Under the pieces are notes generated by a model. That model was not told where the DNA came from. It saw only the letters and a list, made by a program, of their open reading frames with translations, and searched no databases. A DNA stretch of 51,291 bases, taken from CADEED01 sp035761265 (GTDB lineage Bacteria; Pseudomonadota; Gammaproteobacteria; Steroidobacterales; Steroidobacteraceae). Position 1 is the first letter of the stretch. Each line of letters starts with the position of its first letter. The position numbers were made by a program, and so were the translations under genes. The stretch spans positions 1 through 51,291 of the forward strand of contig DASTRL010000273.1 of the NCBI GenBank assembly GCA_035761265.1. The letters are read 5' to 3'. This document shows positions 1 to 7,040 of the stretch, in pieces.

Positions 1-637
1 GCAACACCGCCAGCTCCCGCAGCACGCCGACCGTGACGATGTCGACCACGAAGATCTCCGCGCCGTACTCGCGTGCCTGCTGCGCGGCGATGTAGGCGAT
101 GATCACCGTGATCAGGAAGGCGATCAGCGACACGATGGGGATGGCCGTGATGCCGGTTTCGAAGATGTGCCGCGCGATCGAGATGGGCCGCAGCCGCCGC
201 CAGCTGGTACATGCCCGCAGCAGGGTCACGACGCAATGGCCGATGAATTCCACGGCCGCTTTCAACGACATGAATCGCCGGGTCACCTGGCGGCCGAGCG
301 CGCTCACCGGCTCGAACTCGGACTCCGACGAGGAGCGGGGCGTGGGATGCGCGGAGCCCTCGAGCGTGGACTCGATGAGCGCGATCTGTCCAGGCGCCGC
401 GCCCTCGAAGCTCACTTCCAGACCGGCCGCTTCGGCCGCCTGCAACCACTCGCGCAAGCGCCATGCGCCGGCGAGGTCGAGCTGGACGGACTGCGGGACG
501 CGCACGCGCAATACGCGCGCGGTGCCGAAGGACTGCGCGGCGAGCTCGGAATCGATGGCCGGCAGGTCCGCGCCACGCCAGTGGCCGGCGAGCTCGGCTT
601 CCAGCACCTGGTCTTGTCGGCTGACGTTCAGGTACAC
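1..637 (-). CDS. MlaE-family ABC transporter permease with N-terminal STAS domain (partial, C-terminus off the window)
   Basis: This is the 5' part of a permease of the MlaE/YrbE family, inner-membrane subunit of retrograde phospholipid (Mla-type) ABC transporters. The first ~100 residues look like a STAS-type domain (LNVSRQDQVLEAELAGHW..., then LRVRVPQSVQLDLAGAWRLR), as in the longer variants of the family. The permease domain follows from about residue 125, with the family-like amphipathic entry FIGHCVVTLLRACTSWRRLR and the hydrophobic stretch AIPIVSLIAFLITVIIAY. An in-frame TAG lies five codons upstream of the GTG at 637, so GTG (or a later codon) is the start; no strong ribosome site is visible. 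A TATAGAAT box at 647-654 would place the transcript start only a few bases ahead of GTG, so a nearly leaderless mRNA is possible. The ATPase and MlaD partners are expected beyond the edge. Confidence 0.85.
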   Translation of the reverse strand, partial: MYLNVSRQDQVLEAELAGHWRGADLPAIDSELAAQSFGTARVLRVRVPQSVQLDLAGAWRLREWLQAAEAAGLEVSFEGAAPGQIALIESTLEGSAHPTPRSSSESEFEPVSALGRQVTRRFMSLKAAVEFIGHCVVTLLRACTSWRRLRPISIARHIFETGITAIPIVSLIAFLITVIIAYIAAQQAREYGAEIFVVDIVTVGVLRELAVL

Positions 638-646
638 GCCGCCCGG

Positions 647-654
647 ATTCTATA
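647..654 (-). promoter_or_regulatory. Probable -10 element of the MlaE permease gene
   Basis: On the minus strand the sequence reads TATAGAAT, a near-consensus -10 box, about 10 bases before the GTG start at 637. No convincing -35 was found. It lies just downstream of the hairpin at 661-704, so terminator and promoter would be back to back. Confidence 0.45.
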
Positions 655-660
655 GAAATC

Positions 661-704
661 GGCCCCATGACCGCCGCGTTTCCGGACACGGCGTCCATGG
701 GGCC
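661..704 (-). terminator. Hairpin between the YtrA-type operon and the MlaE gene, probable terminator
   Basis: The arms GGCCCCATG (661-669) and CATGGGGCC (696-704) are perfect reverse complements. After a two-base mismatch the stem continues with CCGCCG-like pairing around a loop of about 12 bases. On the minus strand the stem is followed by GATTTCT, a weak T-rich tail. It lies after the stop of the ABC permease gene (748), so it most likely ends that operon; an attenuator of the next gene is possible. Confidence 0.5.
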
Positions 705-747
705 TAGTTACCGGGCGATTGCGTTCGCCCGGCGAGGGACGGGGAAG

Positions 748-1659
748 TCAGCTGTCGTCGCGATAACGGCGGATGCGGATCACGGCCACCAGGAAAGCAG
801 CCGCCACCAGCACCCCGAGCCAGGTCTCGTAGTGCGTGAACACGAGCGCCACGTGCCTGAGGAACTCCGCGAGCGGACTCACGCCTGCGACTTCGCGCGC
901 CGAGTCGAGGTCGAGCAGTTTGAAGACTCCGCTGAAGCGGTGACCCAGGAAGCTCGCGAACCGATGGGACTGCAGCAGCAGGCCCTCGATCAGCAGGATG
1001 GCCACCGGCGGCAGCACGGCCCACAGGAACGCGTTCTTGCGCGCCCAGACGGACACCAGCAGAAGATAGGCGGCGAGCGGCAGGTACCAGAGGATCACCG
1101 CCGGGGCCAATGCCCAGAAGCCGACCTGCACCTGCGCCCAGATGCCGAAGTCCACGGGCATGATGATGTTGCCGAGCGGACTGCTGCCGAAGCGCAGCCA
1201 GACGATGAGTCCCACGATGAGCTGCGTGACCGCGCTCAGCAGCAGCACGTATGCCGGCGTGACGACCAGCCCGGTGAGCGCCTTGGAGGCGACCACTTCG
1301 GTGTCCGAGACCGGCAGCGACTTCCAGAACAGGATGCTGCGGTCCTTGCGTTCCGCCAGCAGTGCGTCCAGTAGATAGAAAAACACCAGCACTCCGAGCG
1401 CGATCAGCTGGATCATGGTGATCGCGCTGATGCCGATGGCGTAGGCCATCTGGCTCTTGCTGCCGCCGATGTGCGCCGCCACGGAGCTGCCCTCGGCGTC
1501 GCGGCCGAACGGGAAACCCGGGCTGCCTTCCACGTTGATGCCGCCGAAGGCCGCGGCGACCAGGATGACGCCCGAGATCACCAGCGGCGCGATCCACAGG
1601 GACCGGTTTTCCCAGACCTCGCGGCGGATCAGCATCAGGACCTTGCTGGAGGAATTCAT
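748..1659 (-). CDS. ABC-2 type transporter permease subunit (YtrA-type operon)
   Basis: A 303-residue membrane protein with a short cytoplasmic N-terminus and about six hydrophobic segments: WIAPLVISGVILVAAAF, ITMIQLIALGVLVFFYLL, a central helix in AYVLLLSAVTQLIVGLIVWL, VQVGFWALAPAVILWYLPLAAYL, FLWAVLPPVAILLIEGLLL, and a last one near the C-terminus (WLGVLVAAAFLVAVIRI). The KDRSILFWKSLPVSDTEVVASK segment after the second helix is typical of ABC-2 permeases of this type. Its ATG overlaps the stop of the upstream ATPase gene by four bases (ATGA), implying translational coupling. It would form the membrane part of an exporter whose substrate is unknown; relatives are induced by cell-wall-active antibiotics in other bacteria. 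Confidence 0.85.
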   Translation of the reverse strand: MNSSSKVLMLIRREVWENRSLWIAPLVISGVILVAAAFGGINVEGSPGFPFGRDAEGSSVAAHIGGSKSQMAYAIGISAITMIQLIALGVLVFFYLLDALLAERKDRSILFWKSLPVSDTEVVASKALTGLVVTPAYVLLLSAVTQLIVGLIVWLRFGSSPLGNIIMPVDFGIWAQVQVGFWALAPAVILWYLPLAAYLLLVSVWARKNAFLWAVLPPVAILLIEGLLLQSHRFASFLGHRFSGVFKLLDLDSAREVAGVSPLAEFLRHVALVFTHYETWLGVLVAAAFLVAVIRIRRYRDDS

Positions 1660-2552
1660 GCGGCCTCCTTCGAGCCGGCCGCGCCGGGCCCGCGTTCGGT
1701 TCCGCCCATCAGCGCCACGAACAGGTCGGCCACCGAGGGCGTACGCGTTTCACCGAGAGGCGCCAGCTCCGCATCGGTGCGCCCCTCGAACAGCATCGCG
1801 ACGCGTCCGAAGATCTCGCGTTCGTAGAATGGCTTCAGCGCGCGCGCCTGTTCGACCTGGCCCGCGGCGGGCACCAGCTGCACGAAGCGCCCGCCGAGCG
1901 CCTCCATGGGGCTGTCCAGCAGGATCTTGCCGCGCTGGATGAAGATCACGTCGGTCAGGATGTTCTCGATCTCCTCCACCTGGTGCGTGGTCACGAGGAT
2001 GGTGCGCTCCTTGTCGAAATAGTCGTTGAGCAGGTTGTCGTAGAAGGAGCGACGGAACAGCAGGTCGAGCCCCAGCGTGGGCTCGTCCAGCACGAGTAGT
2101 TTGGCGTCGATTGCCAGGATCAGCGCCAGGTGCAGCTGCGTGACCATGCCCTTGGAAAGCTGCCGCACCCGCTTGTCCAGCCGGATGTCGGTGCGCGCGA
2201 GGAAGTCCTCGGCGCGCTTGCGATCGAAGCGCGGATGGACGCCGGCGACGAAGTCGAGCGCGTTGGCAACCTTGAGCCAGCGCGGCAGCACCGCTACGTC
2301 GGCGATGAAACACACCTCGTTCATGAGCTGGTTGCGCTCGGTGCGCGGATCCTTGCCGAGAACCTTGAGCTCGCCGTCGAATGACGTGAGTCCGAGGATG
2401 GACTTGATGGCGGTGGTCTTGCCGCTGCCGTTCGGCCCGATCAGGCCCACGATCTTTCCGGGCTGCACGTTGAGGTCGATGCCACGAAGAGCCGGCGTGT
2501 CGCCGTAGCTCTTGGTCAGACCGCGCGCTTCAATGATTGCTGTCATCGTCAT
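1656..2552 (-). CDS. ABC transporter ATP-binding protein (YtrB-like)
   Basis: A 298-residue ABC ATPase that powers the adjacent permease. Taking the ATG at 2552 as start, the Walker A GPNGSGKTT is at 39-47, the signature LSKGM at 132-136 (a variant of LSGGQ), Walker B LLVLDEP at 152-158 and the switch histidine in TTHQVEE at 190. The start is either this ATG, which has an AGG five bases upstream, or a second ATG at 2546; both overlap the 3' end of the GntR gene, which stops at 2530. The permease gene starts inside its stop codon. The LSKGM variant is common in drug- and antibiotic-responsive ABC-2 exporters. Confidence 0.9.
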   Translation of the reverse strand: MTMTAIIEARGLTKSYGDTPALRGIDLNVQPGKIVGLIGPNGSGKTTAIKSILGLTSFDGELKVLGKDPRTERNQLMNEVCFIADVAVLPRWLKVANALDFVAGVHPRFDRKRAEDFLARTDIRLDKRVRQLSKGMVTQLHLALILAIDAKLLVLDEPTLGLDLLFRRSFYDNLLNDYFDKERTILVTTHQVEEIENILTDVIFIQRGKILLDSPMEALGGRFVQLVPAAGQVEQARALKPFYEREIFGRVAMLFEGRTDAELAPLGETRTPSVADLFVALMGGTERGPGAAGSKEAA

Positions 2553-2952
2553 CGCCTGCGTTGGGGCGAGTCGGGAACGGCTGGGACACCGGAGCCGACT
2601 TCGCACTGCGTTTCATGAGTTCTTCGACCGACAGGCCGAGCCGCTGGATGGTCGCGTACACCTTCGGCCACTCGGAGTCGAGGAAGTACTGACGCTCGTC
2701 CTTCATGAGCGCCTGGCGCGCGCCCTGGTTGACGAACATCCCGCGCCCGCGCCGCTTCTCGACCAGCTGCTCATCGACGAGCTGCTGGTATCCCTTGAGA
2801 ACGGTGAGCGGATTGAGACGAAACTCGGCCGCCACTGCGCGAACCGAGGGCAGCGGATCACCCTCCTTGAGGATGCCCTCGAGGATCATCGCCACCACCC
2901 GATCGCGCAGCTGCCGATAGATCGGCTGGCTGTCGTCCCACTGCGGGTCCAT
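2530..2952 (-). CDS. GntR family transcriptional regulator, YtrA subfamily
   Basis: A 140-residue repressor with an N-terminal winged helix: QPIYRQLRDRVVAMILEG, then GDPLPSVRAVAAEFRLNP, then LTVLKGYQQLVDEQLVEKRRGRGMFV. Only a short helical tail follows, as in the YtrA subfamily, rather than a large ligand-binding domain. It sits second in an operon, between a small membrane protein and the ABC ATPase gene. A palindrome matching the YtrA-type operator lies upstream of the first gene (3204-3229), so autorepression of the operon is the natural model. The C-terminus ends in an acidic run (GDDDDSNH). Confidence 0.9.
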   Translation of the reverse strand: MDPQWDDSQPIYRQLRDRVVAMILEGILKEGDPLPSVRAVAAEFRLNPLTVLKGYQQLVDEQLVEKRRGRGMFVNQGARQALMKDERQYFLDSEWPKVYATIQRLGLSVEELMKRSAKSAPVSQPFPTRPNAGDDDDSNH

Positions 2953-2969
2953 CAGGGTGCTCCCGTGAC

Positions 2970-3146
2970 CTAGCGTACCAGCGCGCTCACGGGCACCACG
3001 GCACTCACCGAGTCGTAGTGCGCGCGCGCCACCTTGGCCGTATCCATGAACATCCAGCTGATGGCCATCGTGATCGTCATGGTGATCACCACGGCCGCGG
3101 CGGCGCTCGCCACCGCACGAAAGTTGACGAAGTCGATGCGGGTCAT
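2970..3146 (-). CDS. Small single-pass membrane protein, first gene of the YtrA-type operon
   Basis: A 58-residue protein starting MTRIDFVNFRAVASAAAAVV, with one membrane helix (AVASAAAAVVITMTITMAISW). The ATG at 3146 follows a strong ribosome site (AGGAAGGAG about 6-7 bases upstream), so I prefer it to the in-frame ATG at 3170. It is followed after 17 bases by gntR. No domain is recognised; position suggests a small accessory or sensor subunit of the ABC exporter. Confidence 0.65.
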   Translation of the reverse strand: MTRIDFVNFRAVASAAAAVVITMTITMAISWMFMDTAKVARAHYDSVSAVVPVSALVR

Positions 3147-3203
3147 TTGAGTCTCCTTCCTGTCCTTCACGGCGCCTCGCCCTTTGCGATTCGCCCTACG
3201 TGT

Positions 3204-3229
3204 TGGTGTTATATATAACTACAACACCA
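3204..3229. promoter_or_regulatory. Palindromic operator of the YtrA-type operon (GGTG-N16-CACC)
   Basis: Arms TGGTGTT (3204-3210) and AACACCA (3223-3229) are perfect reverse complements, and the centre holds the perfect palindrome GTTATATATAAC (3208-3219). The core reads GGTG-N16-CACC, which from memory is the motif described for a YtrA-type GntR regulator in Xanthomonas. The AT-rich centre stands out in GC-rich surroundings and contains TATA-like sequence that can serve as the -10 of the minus-strand operon starting at 3146. Binding by the product of 2530-2952 is inference. Confidence 0.7.
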
Positions 3230-3312
3230 GATCAGAAGCAAGCCCCTAACCCAAAAAATCTTTCGGGCACGTTGCAGTTGCTGAGGCGCCCGGCGCGCCC
3301 GCAGGAGAGCAT

Positions 3313-3522
3313 ATGGGGCCTAAGTTCTTGTTCGTGATGGGAATTGTGCTCGCCCACGGCGCTCTCGGCGCGGCCTGGGTTCGGCAGGAAGCCACCGAAC
3401 AGCGCGGGCCGGTGCCGGCCTGCGTCAACTCCGCCGCGCCGCTGCCGTATTTCCAGCCGCCGCGCGAACTGCTGGCCATGCACGTGGAAACGATCGCCGT
3501 CGGGGATGTGATGCAGCCGTGA
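3313..3522 (+). CDS. Small exported or membrane-anchored hypothetical protein
   Basis: A 69-residue protein with a hydrophobic N-terminus (FLFVMGIVLAHGALGAAW), either an uncleaved signal anchor or a signal peptide, then a short Pro-rich region (PLPYFQPPRELLAM). An AGGAG about six bases before the ATG supports the start. It precedes the ECF sigma gene on the same strand. I do not recognise a family. Confidence 0.55.
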   Translation: MGPKFLFVMGIVLAHGALGAAWVRQEATEQRGPVPACVNSAAPLPYFQPPRELLAMHVETIAVGDVMQP

Positions 3523-3611
3523 ACGCGGTATCGATCACGATGGATGGCGCCGACTCTTCGGAAATTCCCGCGCGCTTCGCGCAGTCGAGGGTCGCGCGTA
3601 GAGTCGGTGTC

Positions 3612-4181
3612 GTGAGCGACGACGAAGACGCGCATCTGATGCTCGCTTACGCAGGCGGCGAGATGCGCGCCTTCGAGAATCTGTATGCGCGGCACCGCGC
3701 CGCGCTGTATCGCTACCTCATGCGCCAGGCGCGCGACACGGAAATCGCCAACGACCTGTTCCAGGAAGTCTGGAGCCGCGTGATCGCCAATCGCCTGCGC
3801 TACGAACCGCGCGCGAAATTCCGCACCTTCCTGTTCACGCTCGCGCACAACTGCTTCATCGATCACTGCCGGCGCGTGAAGGCGCGCCCCGCAGGGCCTG
3901 CAGTCGAGGATGCCGACGCGGCGGACCTGCTGCCGGCCGACGAGGCGACGTTGCCGGAAGTCGCGCTGGAACGCGCTGAAGCCGCGCGCCGCTATCGCGC
4001 GGCGCTCGCGACCCTGCCGCAGGAGCAGCGCGATGTCTATCTACTGCACGAGGAGTCGGGCCTGTCGCTCGACGAGATCGCGCGCATCACCGGCGTGGGT
4101 GCCGAGACCGCCAAGAGCCGGTTGCGCTACGCGGCGGGCAAACTCAAGGCCGCCATGGCGGCGGCCGAAGACCTCGCATGA
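3612..4181 (+). CDS. RNA polymerase sigma factor, ECF subfamily
   Basis: About 189 residues with both sigma regions: region 2 in AFENLYARHRAALYRYLMRQ to LFQEVWSRVIANR and FRTFLFTLAHNCFIDHCRR, and region 4 in LPQEQRDVYLLHEESGLSLDEIARITGVGAETAKSRLRYA. A GTG at 3519, overlapping the preceding stop as GTGA, would add 31 residues, but those codons include AGA, AGG and TCT and look unlike coding sequence here, so I prefer the GTG at 3612. Neither start has a good ribosome site. The gene overlaps the next one by four bases (ATGA), so sigma factor and likely anti-sigma are co-translated. Confidence 0.85.
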   Translation: MSDDEDAHLMLAYAGGEMRAFENLYARHRAALYRYLMRQARDTEIANDLFQEVWSRVIANRLRYEPRAKFRTFLFTLAHNCFIDHCRRVKARPAGPAVEDADAADLLPADEATLPEVALERAEAARRYRAALATLPQEQRDVYLLHEESGLSLDEIARITGVGAETAKSRLRYAAGKLKAAMAAAEDLA

Positions 4182-4678
4182 GCGGGCCCGACGACGAATT
4201 CGACGACTTCCTGTCGCGCCGCAAGCCGTTGTTCCGGCGCGGCTCCGAGGAGGTGTTCGGCCCGCCCGAAGAGCTGGACCGCATCGTGCTGCGGCAGGCG
4301 CGCGAGGCCATCGAGTCCGATCGCCCGCAGCGCGTGTTCCGCGGCATGCAGTGGGGCGCGCCGCTCGCCATCGCGGCCACGTTGCTGGTGACCTTCGCCG
4401 TGCTCATGCATGCCACGCTGCCGAAAAGAGCGCCCGCGGGCGAAATCAGCGTGCAGCAGACAGCTCAGCGCAGCGAAGGTCCGGCGGCTGCGGCGGCTGC
4501 GCCCGCGGCCGGCGAGGCGACACCCGCGGTCGAAAAGCCGCGGTGGCGGCGCGATTCGCAGAGCTGGCTGGCGCACATCGAACGCCTGCGCACCGAGGGA
4601 CGCAGCGCCGAAGCCGACGCGGAAATGGCCGAATACAAGCGCGCGCATCGCGCGTATGCGACGGCTCCCGACCGCTGA
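4178..4678 (+). CDS. Probable anti-sigma factor, single-pass membrane protein
   Basis: A 166-residue protein with a charged cytoplasmic N-terminal half (SGPDDEFDDFLSRRKPLF...), one membrane helix around residues 65-83 (APLAIAATLLVTFAVLMHA), and an Ala/Pro-rich then basic C-terminal tail outside. No zinc-binding anti-sigma motif is visible. The call rests on its four-base overlap with the ECF sigma gene and this topology. The C-terminal region (SWLAHIERLRTEGRSAEADAEMAEYKRAH) looks helical and occurs in related proteins next to ECF sigma genes. Confidence 0.65.
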   Translation: MSGPDDEFDDFLSRRKPLFRRGSEEVFGPPEELDRIVLRQAREAIESDRPQRVFRGMQWGAPLAIAATLLVTFAVLMHATLPKRAPAGEISVQQTAQRSEGPAAAAAAPAAGEATPAVEKPRWRRDSQSWLAHIERLRTEGRSAEADAEMAEYKRAHRAYATAPDR

Positions 4679-4694
4679 AGGCGCCGACGTCTCC

Positions 4695-4703
4695 TGCTAG
4701 AAT
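4695..4703 (+). promoter_or_regulatory. Extended -10 promoter element of mdh
   Basis: The sequence TGCTAGAAT is an extended -10 box (TGn plus TAGAAT) about 45 bases before the mdh ATG. No clear -35 is visible, as is usual for extended -10 promoters. Confidence 0.4.
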
Positions 4704-4749
4704 CCGGCCCCCGTTTTTCGGCCTTGTTCGGCATTGGGAGCTCCCCTCG

Positions 4750-5727
4750 ATGAAATCAGCAGTCAATGTGGCCATCACGGGTGCCGCCGGTCAGATCGGC
4801 TATGCACTCGCCTTCCGCGTCGCCTCGGGCCAGATGCTGGGCACCGATACACCGGTGAACCTGCACCTGCTCGAAGTCACGCCGGCGCTGCCGCAGCTCG
4901 CGGGCGTCGTGATGGAGCTCAATGACTGCGCCTTCCCGACGCTCAACAAAATCGTCGCGACCGACGACGCGCGGGTGGCTTTCCGCGATTGCCATGCGGC
5001 GCTGCTGGTGGGCGCGCGGCCGCGCGGCCCTGGCATGGAGCGCAAGGACCTGCTCATGGCGAACGCGCAGATCTTCTCCGCTCAGGGCAAGGCGATGAAC
5101 GAGGTGGCGGACCGCAACATCCGCGTGCTGGTCGTCGGCAACCCGGCCAATACCAACGCGATGATCGCGCGTGCGAACGCCAGGAACCTGAACCCGCGTA
5201 ATTTCACAGCGATGACGCGCCTGGATCACAACCGCGCGGTCTCGCAGCTCGCGGAGAAGACCGGCAGCCACGTCACTGGCATCCGCAAGATGCTGATCTG
5301 GGGCAACCACTCTTCCACGCAGTACCCGGACCTGAATTTCTGCACGGTGGATGGCAAGGCCGCCCACTCGCTGGTCGATCGCAAGTGGTACGAGGAGGCG
5401 TTCATCCCCACGGTGCAGCAGCGCGGCGCGGCCATCATCAAGGCGCGCGGCGCATCCTCGGCGGCCTCGGCGGCCTCGGCCGCCATCGATCACATGCGCG
5501 ACTGGCATCTCGGTACCGCCGCCGACAATTTCATCAGCATGGCCGTGCCGTCCGATGGCAGCTACGGAATCAAGGAAGGCGTCGTGTATTCGTATCCCGT
5601 CACCTGCGCGAACGGTGACTACAAGATCGTGCAGGGCCTCGGCATCGACGACTTCTCGCGCAAGCGCATGGACGCGACCGACAAGGAATTGCGTGAAGAG
5701 CGCGATGGCGTCCGCGAGCTGATCTAG
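4750..5727 (+). CDS. mdh: Malate dehydrogenase (NAD-dependent)
   Basis: A 325-residue cytoplasmic enzyme that interconverts malate and oxaloacetate in the TCA cycle. The N-terminal Rossmann motif TGAAGQIGYAL is at 10-20. Substrate-binding arginines fall in ARPRGPGMERKDLL (R92, R98), with NPANTNA at 131-137, RLDHNRA giving the relay Asp159 and Arg163, and the catalytic His187 in IWGNHSSTQYPD. Length and motifs fit the cytoplasmic-type MDH used by many Gammaproteobacteria and Actinobacteria, not the ~312-residue E. coli type. Its TAG overlaps the stop codon of the convergent methyltransferase gene within the tetranucleotide CTAG. Confidence 0.97.
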   Translation: MKSAVNVAITGAAGQIGYALAFRVASGQMLGTDTPVNLHLLEVTPALPQLAGVVMELNDCAFPTLNKIVATDDARVAFRDCHAALLVGARPRGPGMERKDLLMANAQIFSAQGKAMNEVADRNIRVLVVGNPANTNAMIARANARNLNPRNFTAMTRLDHNRAVSQLAEKTGSHVTGIRKMLIWGNHSSTQYPDLNFCTVDGKAAHSLVDRKWYEEAFIPTVQQRGAAIIKARGASSAASAASAAIDHMRDWHLGTAADNFISMAVPSDGSYGIKEGVVYSYPVTCANGDYKIVQGLGIDDFSRKRMDATDKELREERDGVRELI

Positions 5728-6479
5728 CCGCGCGGCCGCAGCAGCCCCGCTCTCAGGCCGATCGGCATGCGGACCTCGGCGATGCCATCCGCGGGCCAGC
5801 CCGGCTGCAGCGATTCGCGCAGCCGCGGCACCGGGTCCGCGCCGCGCGCCGCGCGATAGCGCGCCGTCGCGGACCAGCTGCTCACGTATCCCAGCACCTG
5901 CTCGAGGTTCCAGCGCAGTGTGAGGGCGAACCGCGGGTGCGGAATTTCCTCGAAGGGAAACGGCAGCGTCGAGTAGTTCGCCTCGATGTGCCGCCGCTCG
6001 GGCGGCCAGTATGGGCCCACCACTGCGGTGTAGAACTCCAGCAGGCGACGATCGAGCTGCGGATCCACGAGGCTCGGGCGCGGGTAGTTCCATACGGCAA
6101 GTACGGCGCCAGGACGCGCGACGCGACGCGCCTCGGCATGGAAGGCTTCGACGTCGAACCAGTGCAGTGCCTGCGCCACGGTCACGAGGTCCACCGAGGC
6201 GTCAGGCAATCCCGAGGCCTCGGCAGGCGCCACGGAATACCTGACGCGCGGATGCGGCCTGGCCGCCGCGATCTGTTCGGGAGACACGTCCGTGGCATGC
6301 ACCAGCGCGAATTGCCCGGCGAGCGCCGTGCTCGCCTGCCCGCTGCCGCAACCGCAATCCCACGCGACCTCCCGCCCCGGCGCGACACGCGCCAGCCATT
6401 CGAACAACTCCGCGGGATAGCCCGGGCGGAAATTCGCGTACTCGCGGGCGACGGTGGAGAACAGGGCGGCATTCGACAT
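5724..6479 (-). CDS. Class I SAM-dependent methyltransferase
   Basis: A 251-residue protein starting MSNAALFSTVAREYANFRPG, the usual opening of the Methyltransf_11/UbiE-like group. Motif I is VAWDCGCGSGQAS, followed by VHATDVSPEQIAAA (motif II region) and PDASVDLVTVAQALHWFD, a signature of trans-aconitate-methyltransferase-like and related small-molecule methyltransferases. The substrate cannot be read from sequence. The stop is shared with mdh in CTAG; upstream lies the DoxX gene on the same strand, 11 bases away, so the two may be co-transcribed. Confidence 0.85.
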   Translation of the reverse strand: MSNAALFSTVAREYANFRPGYPAELFEWLARVAPGREVAWDCGCGSGQASTALAGQFALVHATDVSPEQIAAARPHPRVRYSVAPAEASGLPDASVDLVTVAQALHWFDVEAFHAEARRVARPGAVLAVWNYPRPSLVDPQLDRRLLEFYTAVVGPYWPPERRHIEANYSTLPFPFEEIPHPRFALTLRWNLEQVLGYVSSWSATARYRAARGADPVPRLRESLQPGWPADGIAEVRMPIGLRAGLLRPRG

Positions 6480-6490
6480 GCCGCCCATTC

Positions 6491-6937
6491 TCACGCGGGA
6501 CGCGCCGCGGACCCAAGCGCCGGGCGGCTCTGCGTCGCAGCGGCGCGAGCCGCGAAGGCCTGCAATGCCACCACCACCGACACGACGATGAGGAACAGCG
6601 GATACTCCCAGCCGCCACCCGCGGCGCTGAACACCCAGCCATTGCCGGCGTGCACCCACAGCGCCCCGGTCAGCACCGGCAGCAATGCCAGCGCCACCCA
6701 GCCGGTCGCCACGTTCGCCAGCAGCAGCACTCCACCGACCGCCTCCGCGGCAATGACCAGGTACGCGGTGGCGGCGGGCAGGCCGAGCGAGGCGAAATAG
6801 CCGGCCGTTCCGGCAAAACCGAATGTGAATACCTTGAGGATGATGCTGTGCGTCAGGTACATGACGCCGAGCGCCGCGCGCAGCAGCGCATCGGCCGCCG
6901 AACCGGCGCGCGCCGGCAGATGGTTTTCGTGAAGCAT
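6491..6937 (-). CDS. DoxX family membrane protein
   Basis: A 148-residue protein with four predicted membrane helices (ALLRAALGVMYLTHSIIL, AATAYLVIAAEAVGGVLLL, GWVALALLPVLTGALW, YPLFLIVVSVVVALQAF) and the PLF motif typical of DoxX/DUF417-like proteins. The ATG at 6937 has GGAG six bases upstream; an in-frame ATG at 6949 overlaps that ribosome site and is less likely. It is divergent from a LysR gene with 91 bases between starts, which contain the putative LysR operator, so the LysR protein probably controls it. Relatives are linked to oxidative stress and quinone- or aldehyde-type stress. Confidence 0.8.
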   Translation of the reverse strand: MLHENHLPARAGSAADALLRAALGVMYLTHSIILKVFTFGFAGTAGYFASLGLPAATAYLVIAAEAVGGVLLLANVATGWVALALLPVLTGALWVHAGNGWVFSAAGGGWEYPLFLIVVSVVVALQAFAARAAATQSRPALGSAARPA

Positions 6938-7022
6938 GTCGGACTCCATAGGGACGCGTGATTGCGTTGACGGGAGCCTGCATGAGCACGCTTGCAAACA
7001 CATCGGCCATCTGGCAAAGGTC

Positions 7023-7040
7023 GTTTGCATGGCTGCAAAC
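7023..7040. promoter_or_regulatory. Putative LysR operator GTTTGCA-N4-TGCAAAC
   Basis: A perfect palindrome, GTTTGCA (7023-7029), spacer TGGC, TGCAAAC (7034-7040), overlaps the start codon of the LysR gene. A third copy of TGCAAAC lies at 6993-6999, 30 bases upstream in the same orientation as the second arm. This fits a LysR recognition site plus an activation site in a divergent intergenic region. Overlap with the start codon suggests negative autoregulation. Confidence 0.6.

Noticed and set aside
3519..3611. N-terminal extension of the ECF sigma factor from GTG at 3519
   Set aside because: Codon use (AGA, AGG, TCT, CGT) is unlike the rest of the gene and the extension has no conserved content; kept only as an alternative start.
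5451..5489. Short GCGGCCTCG repeats inside mdh
   Set aside because: They encode the Ala/Ser-rich SSAASAASAA segment that is normal for this MDH family at that position.
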